A stretch of DNA of 64,000 nt, taken from Prauserella halophila (lineage in GTDB: Bacteria > Actinomycetota > Actinomycetes > Mycobacteriales > Pseudonocardiaceae). The notes under the pieces are model-generated. The model was given only the letters and a program-made list of their open reading frames with translations. It was not told where the DNA came from and did not search any database. Made by a program: the position numbers and the translations under genes. Of the stretch, positions 31,872 to 41,900 are shown in pieces (position 1 is the first letter of the stretch; each line of letters opens with the position of its first letter). The stretch spans positions 1-64,000 of the forward strand of contig NZ_JAMTCQ010000013.1 of the NCBI RefSeq assembly GCF_024171895.1, given 5' to 3'.

Positions 31872-32463
31872 GACCAGTGCGACGACAGCGTTGGAGGATG
31901 TCCTCGCCCGCACCGGGCTCAAGGTGGACGCCACCGAGTTCCTGGCACTCATCGAGCAGGCCGCCCGCCGCCTGTCCCCCGGCGACCCGGACCCGGCACA
32001 CTTCTTCTCCGGCGAACAACGCGCCGTCCTCGGCGACGTCGGCCTCGACCTGTCGGCGACCCGCGCGGACGAGCCCGACCCGCGCGCGAACGCCGTCGCC
32101 ACCCGGGCCGTGTTCGCCGATTCCGCACTGACCGTCACCGAGGCGGCCGCGCGACTCGGCGTCGACGACAGCCGCATCCGCCATCGCCTCAAGCAGCACC
32201 GGCTCACCGGCTGGAAGGGACACGGCGGATGGCGGCTGCCCGCGTGGCAGTTCTCCGCCGACGGTGCCGTGCCCGGCCTCGATGTCGTACTGCACGCCGT
32301 ACCCGACGACCAGCCCGCACTGGTGGTCGCCGGATTCATGACCACGCCGCAGCCCGACCTGCCGATCCACGACACGCCGGCGACACCGCGCGACTGGCTA
32401 CTCGCGGGCGGCGACCCTGCGCGCGTGGCCGAACTGGCCGCTACCCTCGGAACACCCGCCTGA
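31870..32463 (+). CDS. HTH antitoxin-like protein (Xre/MbcA/ParS type, partner of RES toxin)
   Basis: This 197-aa cytoplasmic protein has a central helix-turn-helix (LTVTEAAARLGVDDSRIRHRL, about residues 86-107). Its C-terminal segment (ATPRDWLLAGGDPARVAELA) looks like the Xre/MbcA/ParS toxin-binding domain. It is followed 75 nt later by a RES-domain gene, the standard antitoxin-toxin order. It likely neutralises the RES protein and represses the shared promoter. The family assignment rests on the C-terminal motif and the partner gene. Confidence 0.75.
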   Translation: MTSATTALEDVLARTGLKVDATEFLALIEQAARRLSPGDPDPAHFFSGEQRAVLGDVGLDLSATRADEPDPRANAVATRAVFADSALTVTEAAARLGVDDSRIRHRLKQHRLTGWKGHGGWRLPAWQFSADGAVPGLDVVLHAVPDDQPALVVAGFMTTPQPDLPIHDTPATPRDWLLAGGDPARVAELAATLGTPA

Positions 32464-32538
32464 CGCCCGGCGCCCGGCGGCGCCCGTTCCCCGACCCGTC
32501 CGCCCCGACCGCGCACCGAGGAGCACGTCGGCACAGCC

Positions 32539-33192
32539 ATGGCACGGTTACCCCTGCCTCCACCGGGCGAGGTCCTGCGGCAGCACCTCCGCCCCGATGA
32601 GGACATCGTCGCGGTCCATCCGGCCACGCGGCTCGTGCGCGTCTTCGCCGCGCGCGGCAACCATCCGCAGCGCTGGGACACGTTCCGCCGCACCGGGCCG
32701 ATCGCCCACGCCCGGTTCGAACCGCAGCCGGCCGCACCCACGCCGTCGCATCAGCCCGATCACGGTGTCCTCTACTTCGGACTGTCGGTACGTACCAGCA
32801 TCGCCGAGGTCTTCCAGACGACGTCCACAGTCGACCGCACGACGCGTGGTCCTCACCTCGTGGTCGTCCGGCCGTCCCGCACGCTGCGACTGCTCGACCT
32901 GTCCGGCCTGTGGCCGACCCGGCTCGGTGCGTCGCAGGAGATCTCCAGCGGACCGAAGAAGGTCACCCAGGCGTGGGCGCGCGCGATCCGCACCGAGCTG
33001 CCGGATCTCGACGGGCTCTGGTACCGGTCGTCGATGGACGGGGGCGAGCCCGCGGTGTGCCTGTGGGATCCGCCTGCGGGCTCGGCGCTGCCCGCGTCAC
33101 CGGACATCCTGCTCGGGCTCGACCACCCGGGCCTGGACGTACCGCTGGCCCGGGTGTGCCGCGAACTGGGCTACGTGCTGCTCGACCAGTGA
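32539..33192 (+). CDS. RES-domain toxin-like protein
   Basis: This 217-aa protein has the RES domain, named for its conserved Arg, Glu and Ser. RLVRVFAARGNHPQRW holds the Arg, YFGLSVRTSIAEVFQ the Glu, and GLWYRSSMDGGEPAVCLWD the Ser. Characterised RES toxins, such as MbcT, degrade NAD+ by phosphorolysis or hydrolysis. All three key segments look intact, so the toxin is probably active. The start is ATG 32539; the ribosome-binding site is poor (GAGGAG is 17 nt away), which could keep expression below that of the antitoxin. Confidence 0.82.
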   Translation: MARLPLPPPGEVLRQHLRPDEDIVAVHPATRLVRVFAARGNHPQRWDTFRRTGPIAHARFEPQPAAPTPSHQPDHGVLYFGLSVRTSIAEVFQTTSTVDRTTRGPHLVVVRPSRTLRLLDLSGLWPTRLGASQEISSGPKKVTQAWARAIRTELPDLDGLWYRSSMDGGEPAVCLWDPPAGSALPASPDILLGLDHPGLDVPLARVCRELGYVLLDQ

Positions 33193-33246
33193 TCCGCCCG
33201 TGATCGCCGAGCGCGACGGGATCGCGCCCGGTATCGGTGCTGTGCG

Positions 33247-33275
33247 TTGACCGACCGGTCAACTACGGTTACGGT
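33247..33275 (+). promoter_or_regulatory. TetR operator embedded in a leaderless promoter
   Basis: TTGACC-N4-GGTCAA (33247-33262) is a perfect inverted repeat whose left arm is also a -35 box. TACGGT (33270-33275) follows at 17 nt. The ATG of the TetR gene lies 7 nt later, so transcription would start at the A of ATG. Confidence 0.75.
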
Positions 33276-33282
33276 CCCCGCC

Positions 33283-33885
33283 ATGGGCAGGACCGGCGGC
33301 ACCCGCGAGCGGATCGTCCGCACCTCCGCCCGGCTGTTGCTGTCCCGCAGTTACGGCTCGGTGAGCGTGGACGACGTGTGCACGGCGGCCGACGTGCGCA
33401 AGGGCAGCTTCTACCACTTCTTCCCCTCGAAGGCCGAGCTGGCGAAGGCCGTCGTCGACCTGCACACGGAAGCCCTGCTCGACCGGCTCTCGGCCGCACC
33501 CGGCGCGTCCGCGGCGGAGCGGCTCCACGGAGTCGCCGACGCGCTGGGAACCATCCAGACCGGGTTCGAATCCACGTTCGGCCGAGTGGTGGGCTGTCCG
33601 TTCGGCAACCTCGCGGCCGAATTGTCCACAGTGGACGACACGTTGCGCGACCATCTGGCCTCGGCCTTCGCGCGATGGGAACGGGAATTCGCGGCGATCT
33701 GCCACCGGGCACAGGACGACGGCGTACTGCGCGACGGTGTCGACCCCGACCGCCTGGCACACTCGCTGCTCGCCCACGCCCAGGGCCAGATCCTGCTGGC
33801 GAAGGTCGGCGGTCACTCGGCGGCCGAGGTCGCCGCGATGCTGCACGACCTCATCGACGTACACCTGCACGAAGGGGCCGTATGA
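33283..33885 (+). CDS. TetR-family regulator
   Basis: This 200-aa repressor has an N-terminal helix-turn-helix ([21 protein letters not shown], residues ~25-45) and a C-terminal TetR_C-like ligand domain with [10 protein letters not shown]. The start ATG 33283 lies 7 nt after a TACGGT -10 box without a ribosome-binding site. A perfect inverted repeat over the -35 suggests autorepression. The stop overlaps the DsbA-like gene by ATGA, so all three genes of this operon are coupled. Confidence 0.9.
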   Translation: MGRTGGTRERIVRTSARLLLSRSYGSVSVDDVCTAADVRKGSFYHFFPSKAELAKAVVDLHTEALLDRLSAAPGASAAERLHGVADALGTIQTGFESTFGRVVGCPFGNLAAELSTVDDTLRDHLASAFARWEREFAAICHRAQDDGVLRDGVDPDRLAHSLLAHAQGQILLAKVGGHSAAEVAAMLHDLIDVHLHEGAV

Positions 33886-34598
33886 CAGTGCAGTCCGAGC
33901 AGCCCGAGGTGGACTTCCACTTCGACCCGATGTGCCCGTTCGCCTATCACACCTCGCGTTGGATCCGGGAGGTCCGCGCGCACACCGGACTGACCGTCAA
34001 CTGGCGGTTCTTCAGCCTGGAAGAGGTCAACCGGTTCGAGGGCAAGAAGCACCCGTGGGAGCGGTCGTGGTCGTACGGCTGGTCCCTGATGCGCATCGCC
34101 GCACTGCTGCGCCGCCGCGACCCCGCGCTGCTCGACGCCTGGTACGCGAGGATCGGCCGGGAGCTCCACCTCGACGGCGGCACACCGCACGAACCGGAGA
34201 CGGCACGGCGGCTGCTCACCGAGATCGGCGCTGACGCCGCGCTGCTGGACGAGGCGCTCGCGGACCCGTCCACCCATGAGGACATCAAGGCGGACCACCA
34301 GCGCGTGCTCGACGCGGGCGGCTTCGGCGTACCCACATTGTTCTTCCCCGACGGGCAGTGCCTGTTCGGCCCGGTGCTGGTCGACCCGCCCTCCGGTGCC
34401 GCCGCCGTACGACTCTGGGACGTCGTCACCGGCATGCTGGAGTTCCCGCACGTCTACGAGTTGCAGCGACCCAAGGCCCCGGGCGACCAGCAAGCCGTCG
34501 CGGAGGCACTCGCCCCGTACCTGCGGGGCAGGGACTGGAAGAGCGTCGACAGAGGACAGATCATCGAACTCGGAGACGAACGGGAGACCACCTCGTGA
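33882..34598 (+). CDS. DsbA/FrnE-like thioredoxin-fold oxidoreductase
   Basis: This 238-aa cytoplasmic protein has the DsbA fold, close to the mycothiol-dependent nitroreductase Rv2466c group. The active-site region reads [18 protein letters not shown] (residues ~10-27), and the cis-Pro loop is [10 protein letters not shown]. Rv2466c-type proteins have CPWC. Here the motif is CPFA, so only the first Cys is present, which suggests a monothiol or S-transferase-like mechanism. It overlaps the TetR gene by 4 nt and the mycothiol-type isomerase gene by 4 nt. Confidence 0.85.
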   Translation: MTVQSEQPEVDFHFDPMCPFAYHTSRWIREVRAHTGLTVNWRFFSLEEVNRFEGKKHPWERSWSYGWSLMRIAALLRRRDPALLDAWYARIGRELHLDGGTPHEPETARRLLTEIGADAALLDEALADPSTHEDIKADHQRVLDAGGFGVPTLFFPDGQCLFGPVLVDPPSGAAAVRLWDVVTGMLEFPHVYELQRPKAPGDQQAVAEALAPYLRGRDWKSVDRGQIIELGDERETTS

Positions 34599-35422
34599 CC
34601 ACGACGACCGGCTTCGACAAGGACACGATCACCGGGGCGCTCGCCACGCAGTGGGAGTCGCTGGACACGCTACTGGCATCGCTGCCCGCAGCGGCCTGGG
34701 ACGAACCGAGCACGCTGCCCGGCTGGACCGTGCGCGACGTCGTCGCGCACGTCATCGGCACCGAGGCGTCGCTGCTCGGCGAGCAGGCGCCGGACCCGGA
34801 CATCGACGTGACCGAGCTGGCCCACGTCCGCAACGACGTCGCCGCGTTCAACGAACGCTGGGTGCAGTCCATGCGGGACCGGGACCCACAGCGCATGCTC
34901 GACCGGTTCCGCGATGTCATCTCCCGCCGCGGTGTTGCGCTGCAGGCAATGACGCAGGACGACTTCGACGCGCCCTCGTGGACGCCGGTGGGACACGCCA
35001 CCTACGGCCGGTTCATGCGCATCCGGATCTTCGACACCTGGCTGCACGAGCAGGACATCCGCGACGTGGTCGGCCTGCCCGGACACGAGGACGGCCCGTG
35101 CGCCGAGCAATCGCTCGACGAACTCACCGAATCGCTCGGCTTCGTCATCGGCAAGCGGGCGGGCGCTCCGGACGGTGCCGGCGTGACCCTGGAGCTCACC
35201 GGACCATTGCGGCGCACCGTGCACGTCGCCGTCGACGGCAGGGCCTCCGTGGTCCCCGAACTCCCCGGTCCGGCGACCACCACGCTGCGGCTGAACTCGG
35301 GACTGTTCGCGCGGCTCGCCGGTGGCCGCGTCGCCGCCGCGGACCGGCTGTCCGATGTGGAGTACTCCGGCGACACGGAGCTCGGCAGGCGGATCGCGGG
35401 CAACCTGGCCTTCACCATCTGA
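34595..35422 (+). CDS. Maleylpyruvate isomerase-family mycothiol-dependent enzyme
   Basis: This 275-aa DinB-like/MDMPI protein has an N-terminal four-helix bundle with putative metal ligands His in [12 protein letters not shown] and in [14 protein letters not shown], the usual pattern of mycothiol-dependent enzymes. A C-terminal SCP2-like domain (residues ~180-275) contains [11 protein letters not shown]. The start is GTG 34595, overlapping the preceding stop as GTGA. With the thioredoxin-fold partner this suggests mycothiol-based detoxification of an electrophile, controlled by the TetR protein. The substrate is unknown. Confidence 0.85.
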   Translation: MTTTTGFDKDTITGALATQWESLDTLLASLPAAAWDEPSTLPGWTVRDVVAHVIGTEASLLGEQAPDPDIDVTELAHVRNDVAAFNERWVQSMRDRDPQRMLDRFRDVISRRGVALQAMTQDDFDAPSWTPVGHATYGRFMRIRIFDTWLHEQDIRDVVGLPGHEDGPCAEQSLDELTESLGFVIGKRAGAPDGAGVTLELTGPLRRTVHVAVDGRASVVPELPGPATTTLRLNSGLFARLAGGRVAAADRLSDVEYSGDTELGRRIAGNLAFTI

Positions 35423-35439
35423 CCCGCCGGGTCCCGCCG

Positions 35440-35473
35440 ACCGCCTCGTCCGCGACCTCGCGGACGAGGCGGT
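35440..35473. terminator. Bidirectional terminator between MDMPI and S9 peptidase genes
   Basis: ACCGCCTCGTCCGCG (35440-35454) pairs perfectly with CGCGGACGAGGCGGT (35459-35473), a 15-bp stem and 4-nt loop between convergent genes. Confidence 0.8.
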
Positions 35474-35495
35474 CCCGGCACACCGGGATGCGGTC

Positions 35496-37472
35496 TCAGT
35501 GCACCGGCAGGTGGCGGGCCCACCAGTCGAGCACGGCCTCGAACCGCTGGACACGATGCCGCGGCCGGCCACTGCGGGTCAGCTCGTGCCCCTCGCCGGG
35601 GAACAGCAGGAACTCGGTGTCCGCGCCGGCCTTCTTCAGCGCGACGAACAGCCGCTGTGCCTGTTCCAGCGGGCACCGCCAGTCCTGTTCGGAATGCACC
35701 ACCGCGAACGGGATGCCGATGTCCGCGGCGTAGGTCAGCGGACTGCGCTTGCGCTGCTCCTCCGGATCGCCGCCGACGTAGACGTCGGTGAACGTCCAGC
35801 CGATGTCCGAGCTCCCCGCGAACGAGTCCCACGCGTTGACCGCACGCTCGCTCCACGCGGCACGAAAACGCCGCCCGTGGTGCGCGGCGAGCCACCCGGT
35901 CATGAATCCGCCGTACGAACCGCCCATCACCCCGACCCGGTCGGCATCGGTGTCGGGACGCTCGAGCACGGCATCGAGCAGCGCCAGCAGGTCGTCGGCG
36001 TCCACCGTGCCAAGGGCGTGCAGCACCGCGCGGCCGTGCGACTCACCGTATCCGGCCGAGCCGCGCGGATTCGCCAGCACCACAGCGTATCCGGCCGCCG
36101 CGTAGACCTGCGCCTCGTCGAACAGGCTCCACTCGTAGGCCGCGAACGGTCCGCCGTGGACGACGAGCAGCACCGGATGCGGGCCGTCGCCCTCGGGCGT
36201 GACGACCCAGCCGTGCACCGGATAACCGTCGGCCGACGTGGTGGTGATCTCCTCGGCGGGACGGACGCCGCTGTCGCGCAACGGTGCCGAGAACGCTGTC
36301 AGCGCCGTGAACGCGCCGTCGCCGTCGGCGAGCAGCACCTCGCCCGCGTCCCCGGGCCCGGCCTGCACCACGGCGATCCGCTCCCCCGCCACTGCGAACG
36401 ACCGCACGGCCGCCCGCTCACCGGTGAGCACCGGCAGCTCCGGCAGGCTCACGTCGGAGCCCGCTCGCGGCACGCGCCGCAGCCCGGCGGCACCGCGGTC
36501 GGCGACGACGACGAGCACGTCGTCGCCGTACGGCGCGGGCGGCCCCGCGGACGCGACGCAGTCCACCGATTCGGCGTCGGTGAGCCTGCGCGGTGGCTCG
36601 GATCCGTCGAGCGGCGCCGCCCACAGCCCCGCATTGGTCGCCGCGCGCGCGAAACCCTCGAACGCGGCCGCGTAGAAGAAGACGGTGCCGTCGGCGGCCA
36701 CGGCCGGGTTCTCCGCACGCCCCTCGGTCCGCACGACCAGGCGCGGGACCCCGCCTGCCGCGGGCACGGCGTAGAGATCGGCGTGCATCGTCTCGGCTCG
36801 GTCCCAGTCCCGTGGTGCCGTGACCAGCACCGCCTCGCCGTCCGGGGTCCACGCCGGGTCGGCGACCGAGGCCGCGTCATCGGTCAGCGGCTCCGGCTCG
36901 AGTTCCGGCTCGCCGGCCAGCACGTCGAGGACGAACAGCCGCTGCGGCCGGTCGCGCAGGAAGCCGACGTTGTCGATGCGGTAGTCGTACCGCGTGATCC
37001 GCCGGGGCGCCTCGTCACCCGGTTCCGGGGTCACGTCACCGACGGTCGTGCCGTACCGGCCGGGTTCCGGCACTCGTGCGGTGAACGCGATCCGCCGCGA
37101 GTCCGGTGCCCACACGGGCCCGCCGGCCCCCAGCGGCAGCGCGGTCAGCGCTCGTGACTCCCCGCCTCCGGCCGGCATGACGTGCAGCTGCGCGGACTCG
37201 CCCGCATCGCTGCGCAGGAACGCCACCCACCGGCCGTCCGGGGAGATCGCAGGGGCCGAATCGTGGCGCCGGTCCGGACCGGCGCCGTTGCCACTCCCCT
37301 GCCGACCCTCGGCGTGGGTCCACGCCGTCACCCCGTCGCGGCCGACGCGCTGCAGTCCGCCGACATAGGCGTTCGCGGCGACGTCGGGGCGCGTGACGGA
37401 GACGAGAAGGAGGTCCCCGGACAGGGCGGGCCTGCCGGGGACCTGCTGCAGTTCGATATCGATAGGACGCAC
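35496..37472 (-). CDS. S9-family peptidase (prolyl oligopeptidase/acylaminoacyl-peptidase type)
   Basis: This is a cytoplasmic serine peptidase of 658 aa. An N-terminal beta-propeller (residues ~1-390; repeats such as SPDGRWVAFLRS, APDSRRIAFTA) gates a C-terminal alpha/beta hydrolase. The nucleophile Ser is in MGGSYGGFMT, the Asp in HSEQDWRCP, and the His in GEGHELTRSG. HGGPFAAYEW forms the oxyanion region. No signal peptide is seen. The start GTG 37472 lies 7 nt after TAGGCT (37485-37480) with no ribosome-binding site, so it is probably leaderless. Confidence 0.93.
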   Translation of the reverse strand: MRPIDIELQQVPGRPALSGDLLLVSVTRPDVAANAYVGGLQRVGRDGVTAWTHAEGRQGSGNGAGPDRRHDSAPAISPDGRWVAFLRSDAGESAQLHVMPAGGGESRALTALPLGAGGPVWAPDSRRIAFTARVPEPGRYGTTVGDVTPEPGDEAPRRITRYDYRIDNVGFLRDRPQRLFVLDVLAGEPELEPEPLTDDAASVADPAWTPDGEAVLVTAPRDWDRAETMHADLYAVPAAGGVPRLVVRTEGRAENPAVAADGTVFFYAAAFEGFARAATNAGLWAAPLDGSEPPRRLTDAESVDCVASAGPPAPYGDDVLVVVADRGAAGLRRVPRAGSDVSLPELPVLTGERAAVRSFAVAGERIAVVQAGPGDAGEVLLADGDGAFTALTAFSAPLRDSGVRPAEEITTTSADGYPVHGWVVTPEGDGPHPVLLVVHGGPFAAYEWSLFDEAQVYAAAGYAVVLANPRGSAGYGESHGRAVLHALGTVDADDLLALLDAVLERPDTDADRVGVMGGSYGGFMTGWLAAHHGRRFRAAWSERAVNAWDSFAGSSDIGWTFTDVYVGGDPEEQRKRSPLTYAADIGIPFAVVHSEQDWRCPLEQAQRLFVALKKAGADTEFLLFPGEGHELTRSGRPRHRVQRFEAVLDWWARHLPVH

Positions 37473-37538
37473 GATGCGCAGCCTACCCGGTTATTAGCGG
37501 GGCTAACGACCTGTTCCCGGGGACGTCACCCCACACCG

Positions 37539-38594
37539 TCACCGTTCGTCGTCCGGCCCGGCCGGATCGACGGCCCTCTCCTCCGGAGCCGAGGCGTTGA
37601 GCTCCTCCGGAGCTGCGGCGTTGAGGTTCAACCCGGATTGGCCCACCACGCTCGGGTCGCGCTTGGCCTTGACGAGGCTCGCCACGGTGGTCGCGGTCAG
37701 CACGACGACGATGACGCCGAGGGACATCCAGTTGTTGATCTCCAGCCACGGCGGCGTGACGTGGTACTCGTGGAATGCGTGGAGCACGAGCTTCACGCCG
37801 ATGAACGCGAGGATGATCGCCAGGCCCTGCGACAGGTACACCAGCCTGCTCACCAGGCCGCCGAGCAGGAAGTACAGCTGCCGCAGGCCCATCAGCGCGA
37901 ACGCGTTGGCCGTGAAGACGAGGAACGCCTCCTGGGTGATGCCGAAGATCGCCGGGATCGAGTCGACCGCGAACAGCAGGTCCGCACTCCCGATCGCCAC
38001 GATCACGAGCGCCATCGGCGTCAGGTACCGCTTGCCGTTCCTCTTGACGACCGAGTGGTGACCCTCGTAGTCGTCGGTGACGCGGAAGGCCTTCCGCGTC
38101 AGGCGCGTGACCAGGTTCTCGTGGTACTCCTCGTCCTCGTCCTTCTTCCGCACCATGTTGATCGCCGTGAAGATCAGGAACGCGCCGAACAGGAAGAAGA
38201 TCCACACGACCTGCGCGATGGCCCACGCGCCGATCGCGATGAACACGCTGCGCATGGCCAACGCGATCACGATGCCGATCAGCAGCACGCGGTGCTGGTG
38301 GATCGCAGGCACCTTGAACGACGACATGATCACCATGAAGATGAAGAGGTTGTCGACCGACAGCGAGTACTCGGTGATGTAACCGGTGAAGAACTCGACC
38401 CCCGAATCGTGCCCGGCCAGCAGCCATATGCCGACGCCGAACACCACAGCACACCCGACGTAGAAGGTCACCCAACGAGCCGCCTCCCCGGTGGTGACCT
38501 CGTGGGGTTTGCGGTCGACGATGATCAGATCGATCGCAAGCAGCGCGATCAGACCGCCGATGGTGGCGGCCCACAGCCAGAACGGCACGGACAT
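37539..38594 (-). CDS. TerC/Alx-family membrane protein (probable Mn2+ exporter)
   Basis: This 351-aa integral membrane protein has about eight to nine transmembrane helices. The family's acidic intramembrane motifs are seen: SLSVDNLFIFMVIM (near residue 77) and SADLLFAVDSIPAIFGIT (near residue 205). TerC/Alx proteins are linked to Mn2+ export and metal loading of secreted enzymes. A cytoplasmic charged loop (RKKDEDEEYHENL) and a hydrophilic C-terminal tail are present. ATG 38594 has GGAGG 8 nt upstream. A yybP-ykoY riboswitch precedes it, supporting the Mn2+ role. Confidence 0.94.
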   Translation of the reverse strand: MSVPFWLWAATIGGLIALLAIDLIIVDRKPHEVTTGEAARWVTFYVGCAVVFGVGIWLLAGHDSGVEFFTGYITEYSLSVDNLFIFMVIMSSFKVPAIHQHRVLLIGIVIALAMRSVFIAIGAWAIAQVVWIFFLFGAFLIFTAINMVRKKDEDEEYHENLVTRLTRKAFRVTDDYEGHHSVVKRNGKRYLTPMALVIVAIGSADLLFAVDSIPAIFGITQEAFLVFTANAFALMGLRQLYFLLGGLVSRLVYLSQGLAIILAFIGVKLVLHAFHEYHVTPPWLEINNWMSLGVIVVVLTATTVASLVKAKRDPSVVGQSGLNLNAAAPEELNASAPEERAVDPAGPDDER

Positions 38595-38603
38595 CGACGA
38601 CTT

Positions 38604-38741
38604 CCTCCGGTCAGCGTGACGGTGCTATCCGGAGGTCTCTTCCACCCGCGGCCTGCGACAGGCACACCGGCCGGCGACACCGGGTGCGGCGGGAGCGCAA
38701 CCGTGCTGACGACGTCGCCGTGAGGGAATACTCCCCTCCGT
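38604..38741 (-). promoter_or_regulatory. yybP-ykoY manganese riboswitch of terC with Shine-Dalgarno-sequestering stem
   Basis: On the minus strand CGGAGG (38740-38735) begins P1 and is followed at once by the invariant GGGGAGTA. GTCGTCA and the 3' loop motif AAGAGACCTCC follow, ending P1 with CCTCCGG (38635-38629). CCTCCGG is also the exact complement of the terC ribosome-binding region CCGGAGG (38610-38604), with an 18-nt loop. Mn2+-stabilised P1 would free the ribosome-binding site; its loss would sequester it. Translational control of this kind is known for the alx and mntP switches. Confidence 0.85.
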
Positions 38742-38911
38742 GGGGAACAACCGTCCCATCCTGACTCCCCGGTAGGACCCGGCGCCACTTGTGGTGGCCG
38801 TCCGGGGTCATCACCACACACGTAACATCGGTCACACGAGACCGTCCCGACGCCGGAAACCGGGCATGCCCGGACGAACCGCCTGCGTCCCACCCCAATA
38901 GTGTGAGCACC

Positions 38912-41900
38912 GTGTCCCGCCTTCTCCACAGCCGCGGCCGCCGTCTGACGGCGCTGGTCGCCGTCGTCGTGCTCCTCGCCGCAGGCGGCCTCCTGTTGTT
39001 CCGTGACGGCGAGCGGCCGCCCACGTACCGCACCCAGGCCGCGACCATCGACGTCGCGACCTCCCCGGGGTCGTCCGAGCGCGAGCAGCTCGACACGACG
39101 GTCTACGTGCCGGAGGACACGCCCGCACCCGCCGTCCTGCTGCCGCACGGTTTCGGCGGCGACAAGGACAGTGTCGCCCGCGACGCCCGGGAACTCGCCG
39201 AACGCGGGTTCGTCGTGCTGACCTGGTCGGCGCGTGGTTTCGGTGACAGCACGGGCATGATCTCGCTCGGCGCACCCGACCGCGAGGTGGCCGACGCCTC
39301 CCGACTGCTCGACCACCTGGCCGGCATGCCCGAAGTGGTCTCCGACGACGACGGCGACCCGCGCGTCGGCGTGACCGGCGCCTCGTACGGCGGTGCGCTG
39401 GCACTGCTGCTGGCGGGCACGGATTCGCGGGTGGACGCCATCGCGCCTGCGATCACGTACAACGACCTGCGGCAGTCCCTGCTGCCGAACAACGCCACCG
39501 ACGGCCGACTCGACACGGCCACCCCGGCACCCGGCGCGGGCACGGAATCCGGCGTACTCAAGCGGTCGTGGATCGGCACGCTCTTCTCCGCGGGCTCGAG
39601 CGCCCCGTCGGCGACCGCAGGTGCGGGACCCGACGCCGTCGAACCCGGCGACGACGAGGAGAACGACGACCTCGCCGCACCACCGGGCCAGGCAGGCGAC
39701 ACCGGCTCGACGTCCGACGCAGGCCAGGGGCAGAGCGGCGCCGGGGGAAACACGCGCGGCGACGCCGGTGCGTGCGGCCGGTTCAGTGCCGAGGTCTGCG
39801 CGGCCTACGCCGACGTCGCGACCGACGGGGTCGCCGAACCGGAGACGCTCGACCTGCTGCACCGCGTCTCGCCCGCCTCCGTCACCGGTGACATCACCGT
39901 GCCGACGTTGCTGGTGCAGGGCGAACACGACACCCTGTTCGGTCTCGACCAGGCCGACGCCAACGCCCGCCAGATCGCCGAGGCGGGCGGCGAGGTGTCC
40001 GTCGCCTGGTACGCGGGTGGCCACGACGGCGGCGGCCCCGGCTCGAACCTGCGCGGTGTCATGGCCGACTTCCTCTGGCATCACCTGACCGGCGAGGGCA
40101 ACGACCCCGCTGCGCCCTTCTCCTACGACGTGACCGGTGCATTGCGCCCCGACGGCGCCCCGTCGGTCCGTAACGTCGAAGCGGGCTCCTATCCCGGCGT
40201 CAACGGCGACGACGTCGGGCGCCGGACCGTGCGGCTCCTCGGTGAACAGCAGACCGTCGTACGCCCGCCCGGCGGCACCCCCGCCTCGGTGAGCGGCATC
40301 CCCGGGCTGAACCGCGTCGTGTCGGGCTCGTCCCGGTTGTCGAGCCTGTTCACCCTCGATCCTCCCGGCCAGTCCGCCGTGTTCACGTCGCGGCCCATGA
40401 CCGAGCAGCTGCTCGTCTCCGGCGCGTCGACGGTGCGACTGTCCATCACGCCCGAGCCCACGCAGGCCGCCACCGGCCGCAACGCCGACGACACCGGCGG
40501 TACCGGCAACGAATCCGGGCAGGAGGACGGCGACTCCGGGCGGGACGGCGGCTCCGGGCAGGAGGACGCGAACCCGAGCGCCGACGCACCGGGCGCCGGC
40601 GCCCCGTCCGAGGCGGTGCTGTTCGCCAAGCTGTACGACGTCGGCCCCGACGGCACCCGCACGCTGCCCGGCAACGCCGTGTCACCGATCCGGGTGCCGC
40701 TCGCCGACGACGGCTCGCCGACCGAAACGACCGTCACGTTGCCCGGAATCGTCCGGCCGGTCGAGGCCGACCACCGGCTGCAGCTGGTGGTCGGCACGAC
40801 GGACCAGTCGTACACCACTCCCGACCAGCCCGCCGCCTTCCGCGTCGCGCTCGCCGGCCCACCCGAGGTGGCGGTACCGGTGGTCCCGGGTACGGCGGCG
40901 ACGTCCGGGTGGCCGGTGGCCCAGCTCGCGGGCGTCGGCGGTGCACTCGCCCTCGCCGTGCTCGTGGCCGCGATCGGCAGGATCCGCCGCAGGCGTTCGC
41001 ACCGCATGGACCCGGAGCTGGCCGACACCCCGATGGTGATCTCCGGGCTGACGAAGTCCTATCCCGGTGGGCTGACCGCGGTCAGCGACCTCTCGTTCCG
41101 GGTCGAGCCCGGCCAGGTGCTGGGCCTGCTCGGGCCCAACGGCGCGGGCAAGACGACGACGCTGCGCATGCTGATGGGCCTGATCTCGCCGTCCGACGGC
41201 GAGATCAGGGTGTTCGGCCACCGGGTGACACCGGGCGCGCCGGTACTGTCGCGCATCGGGTCCTTCGTCGAAGGCTCCGGGTTCCTGCCGCATCTGTCGG
41301 GCGCGGCGAATCTCGAACTGTTCTGGCAGGCGACCGGCCGCCCCACGGACAAGGCCCACGTCGACGAAGCCCTCGAGATCGCCGGGCTGGGCGATGCGGT
41401 GCACCGCAAGGTCCGCACGTACAGCCAGGGCATGCGGCAGCGCCTGGCCATCGCACAGGCGATGCTCGGGCTGCCGGAACTGCTCGTGCTCGACGAACCC
41501 ACCAACGGGCTCGACCCGCCCCAGATCCACCAGATGCGCGAGGTACTGGGCCGGTACGCGGCGACGGGCCGCACGGTCGTCGTGTCCAGCCACCTGCTGG
41601 CCGAGGTGGAACAGACGTGCACCGACGTCGTCGTCATGCACCGCGGCAGGCTGATCGCATCCGGCGGCGTGCACGACATCATCGCCGCGGGCGGCGAGGC
41701 CACGTTCCGCGTGGACGACGCGGAACGTGCCGCGGAGATCCTGCGCGGGCTCGACGGCGTGTCCGACGTGGAGATCGCCGACGGCCTCGTGCACGCCGAC
41801 CTCGACGGCCTGCCGCGCAGCGAGGCCGTCGCGGCGCTGGTGCGTGCGGACGTGTCCGTGGAACAGGCCGGACCGCGGCGCAGGCTCGAAGACGCGTTCC

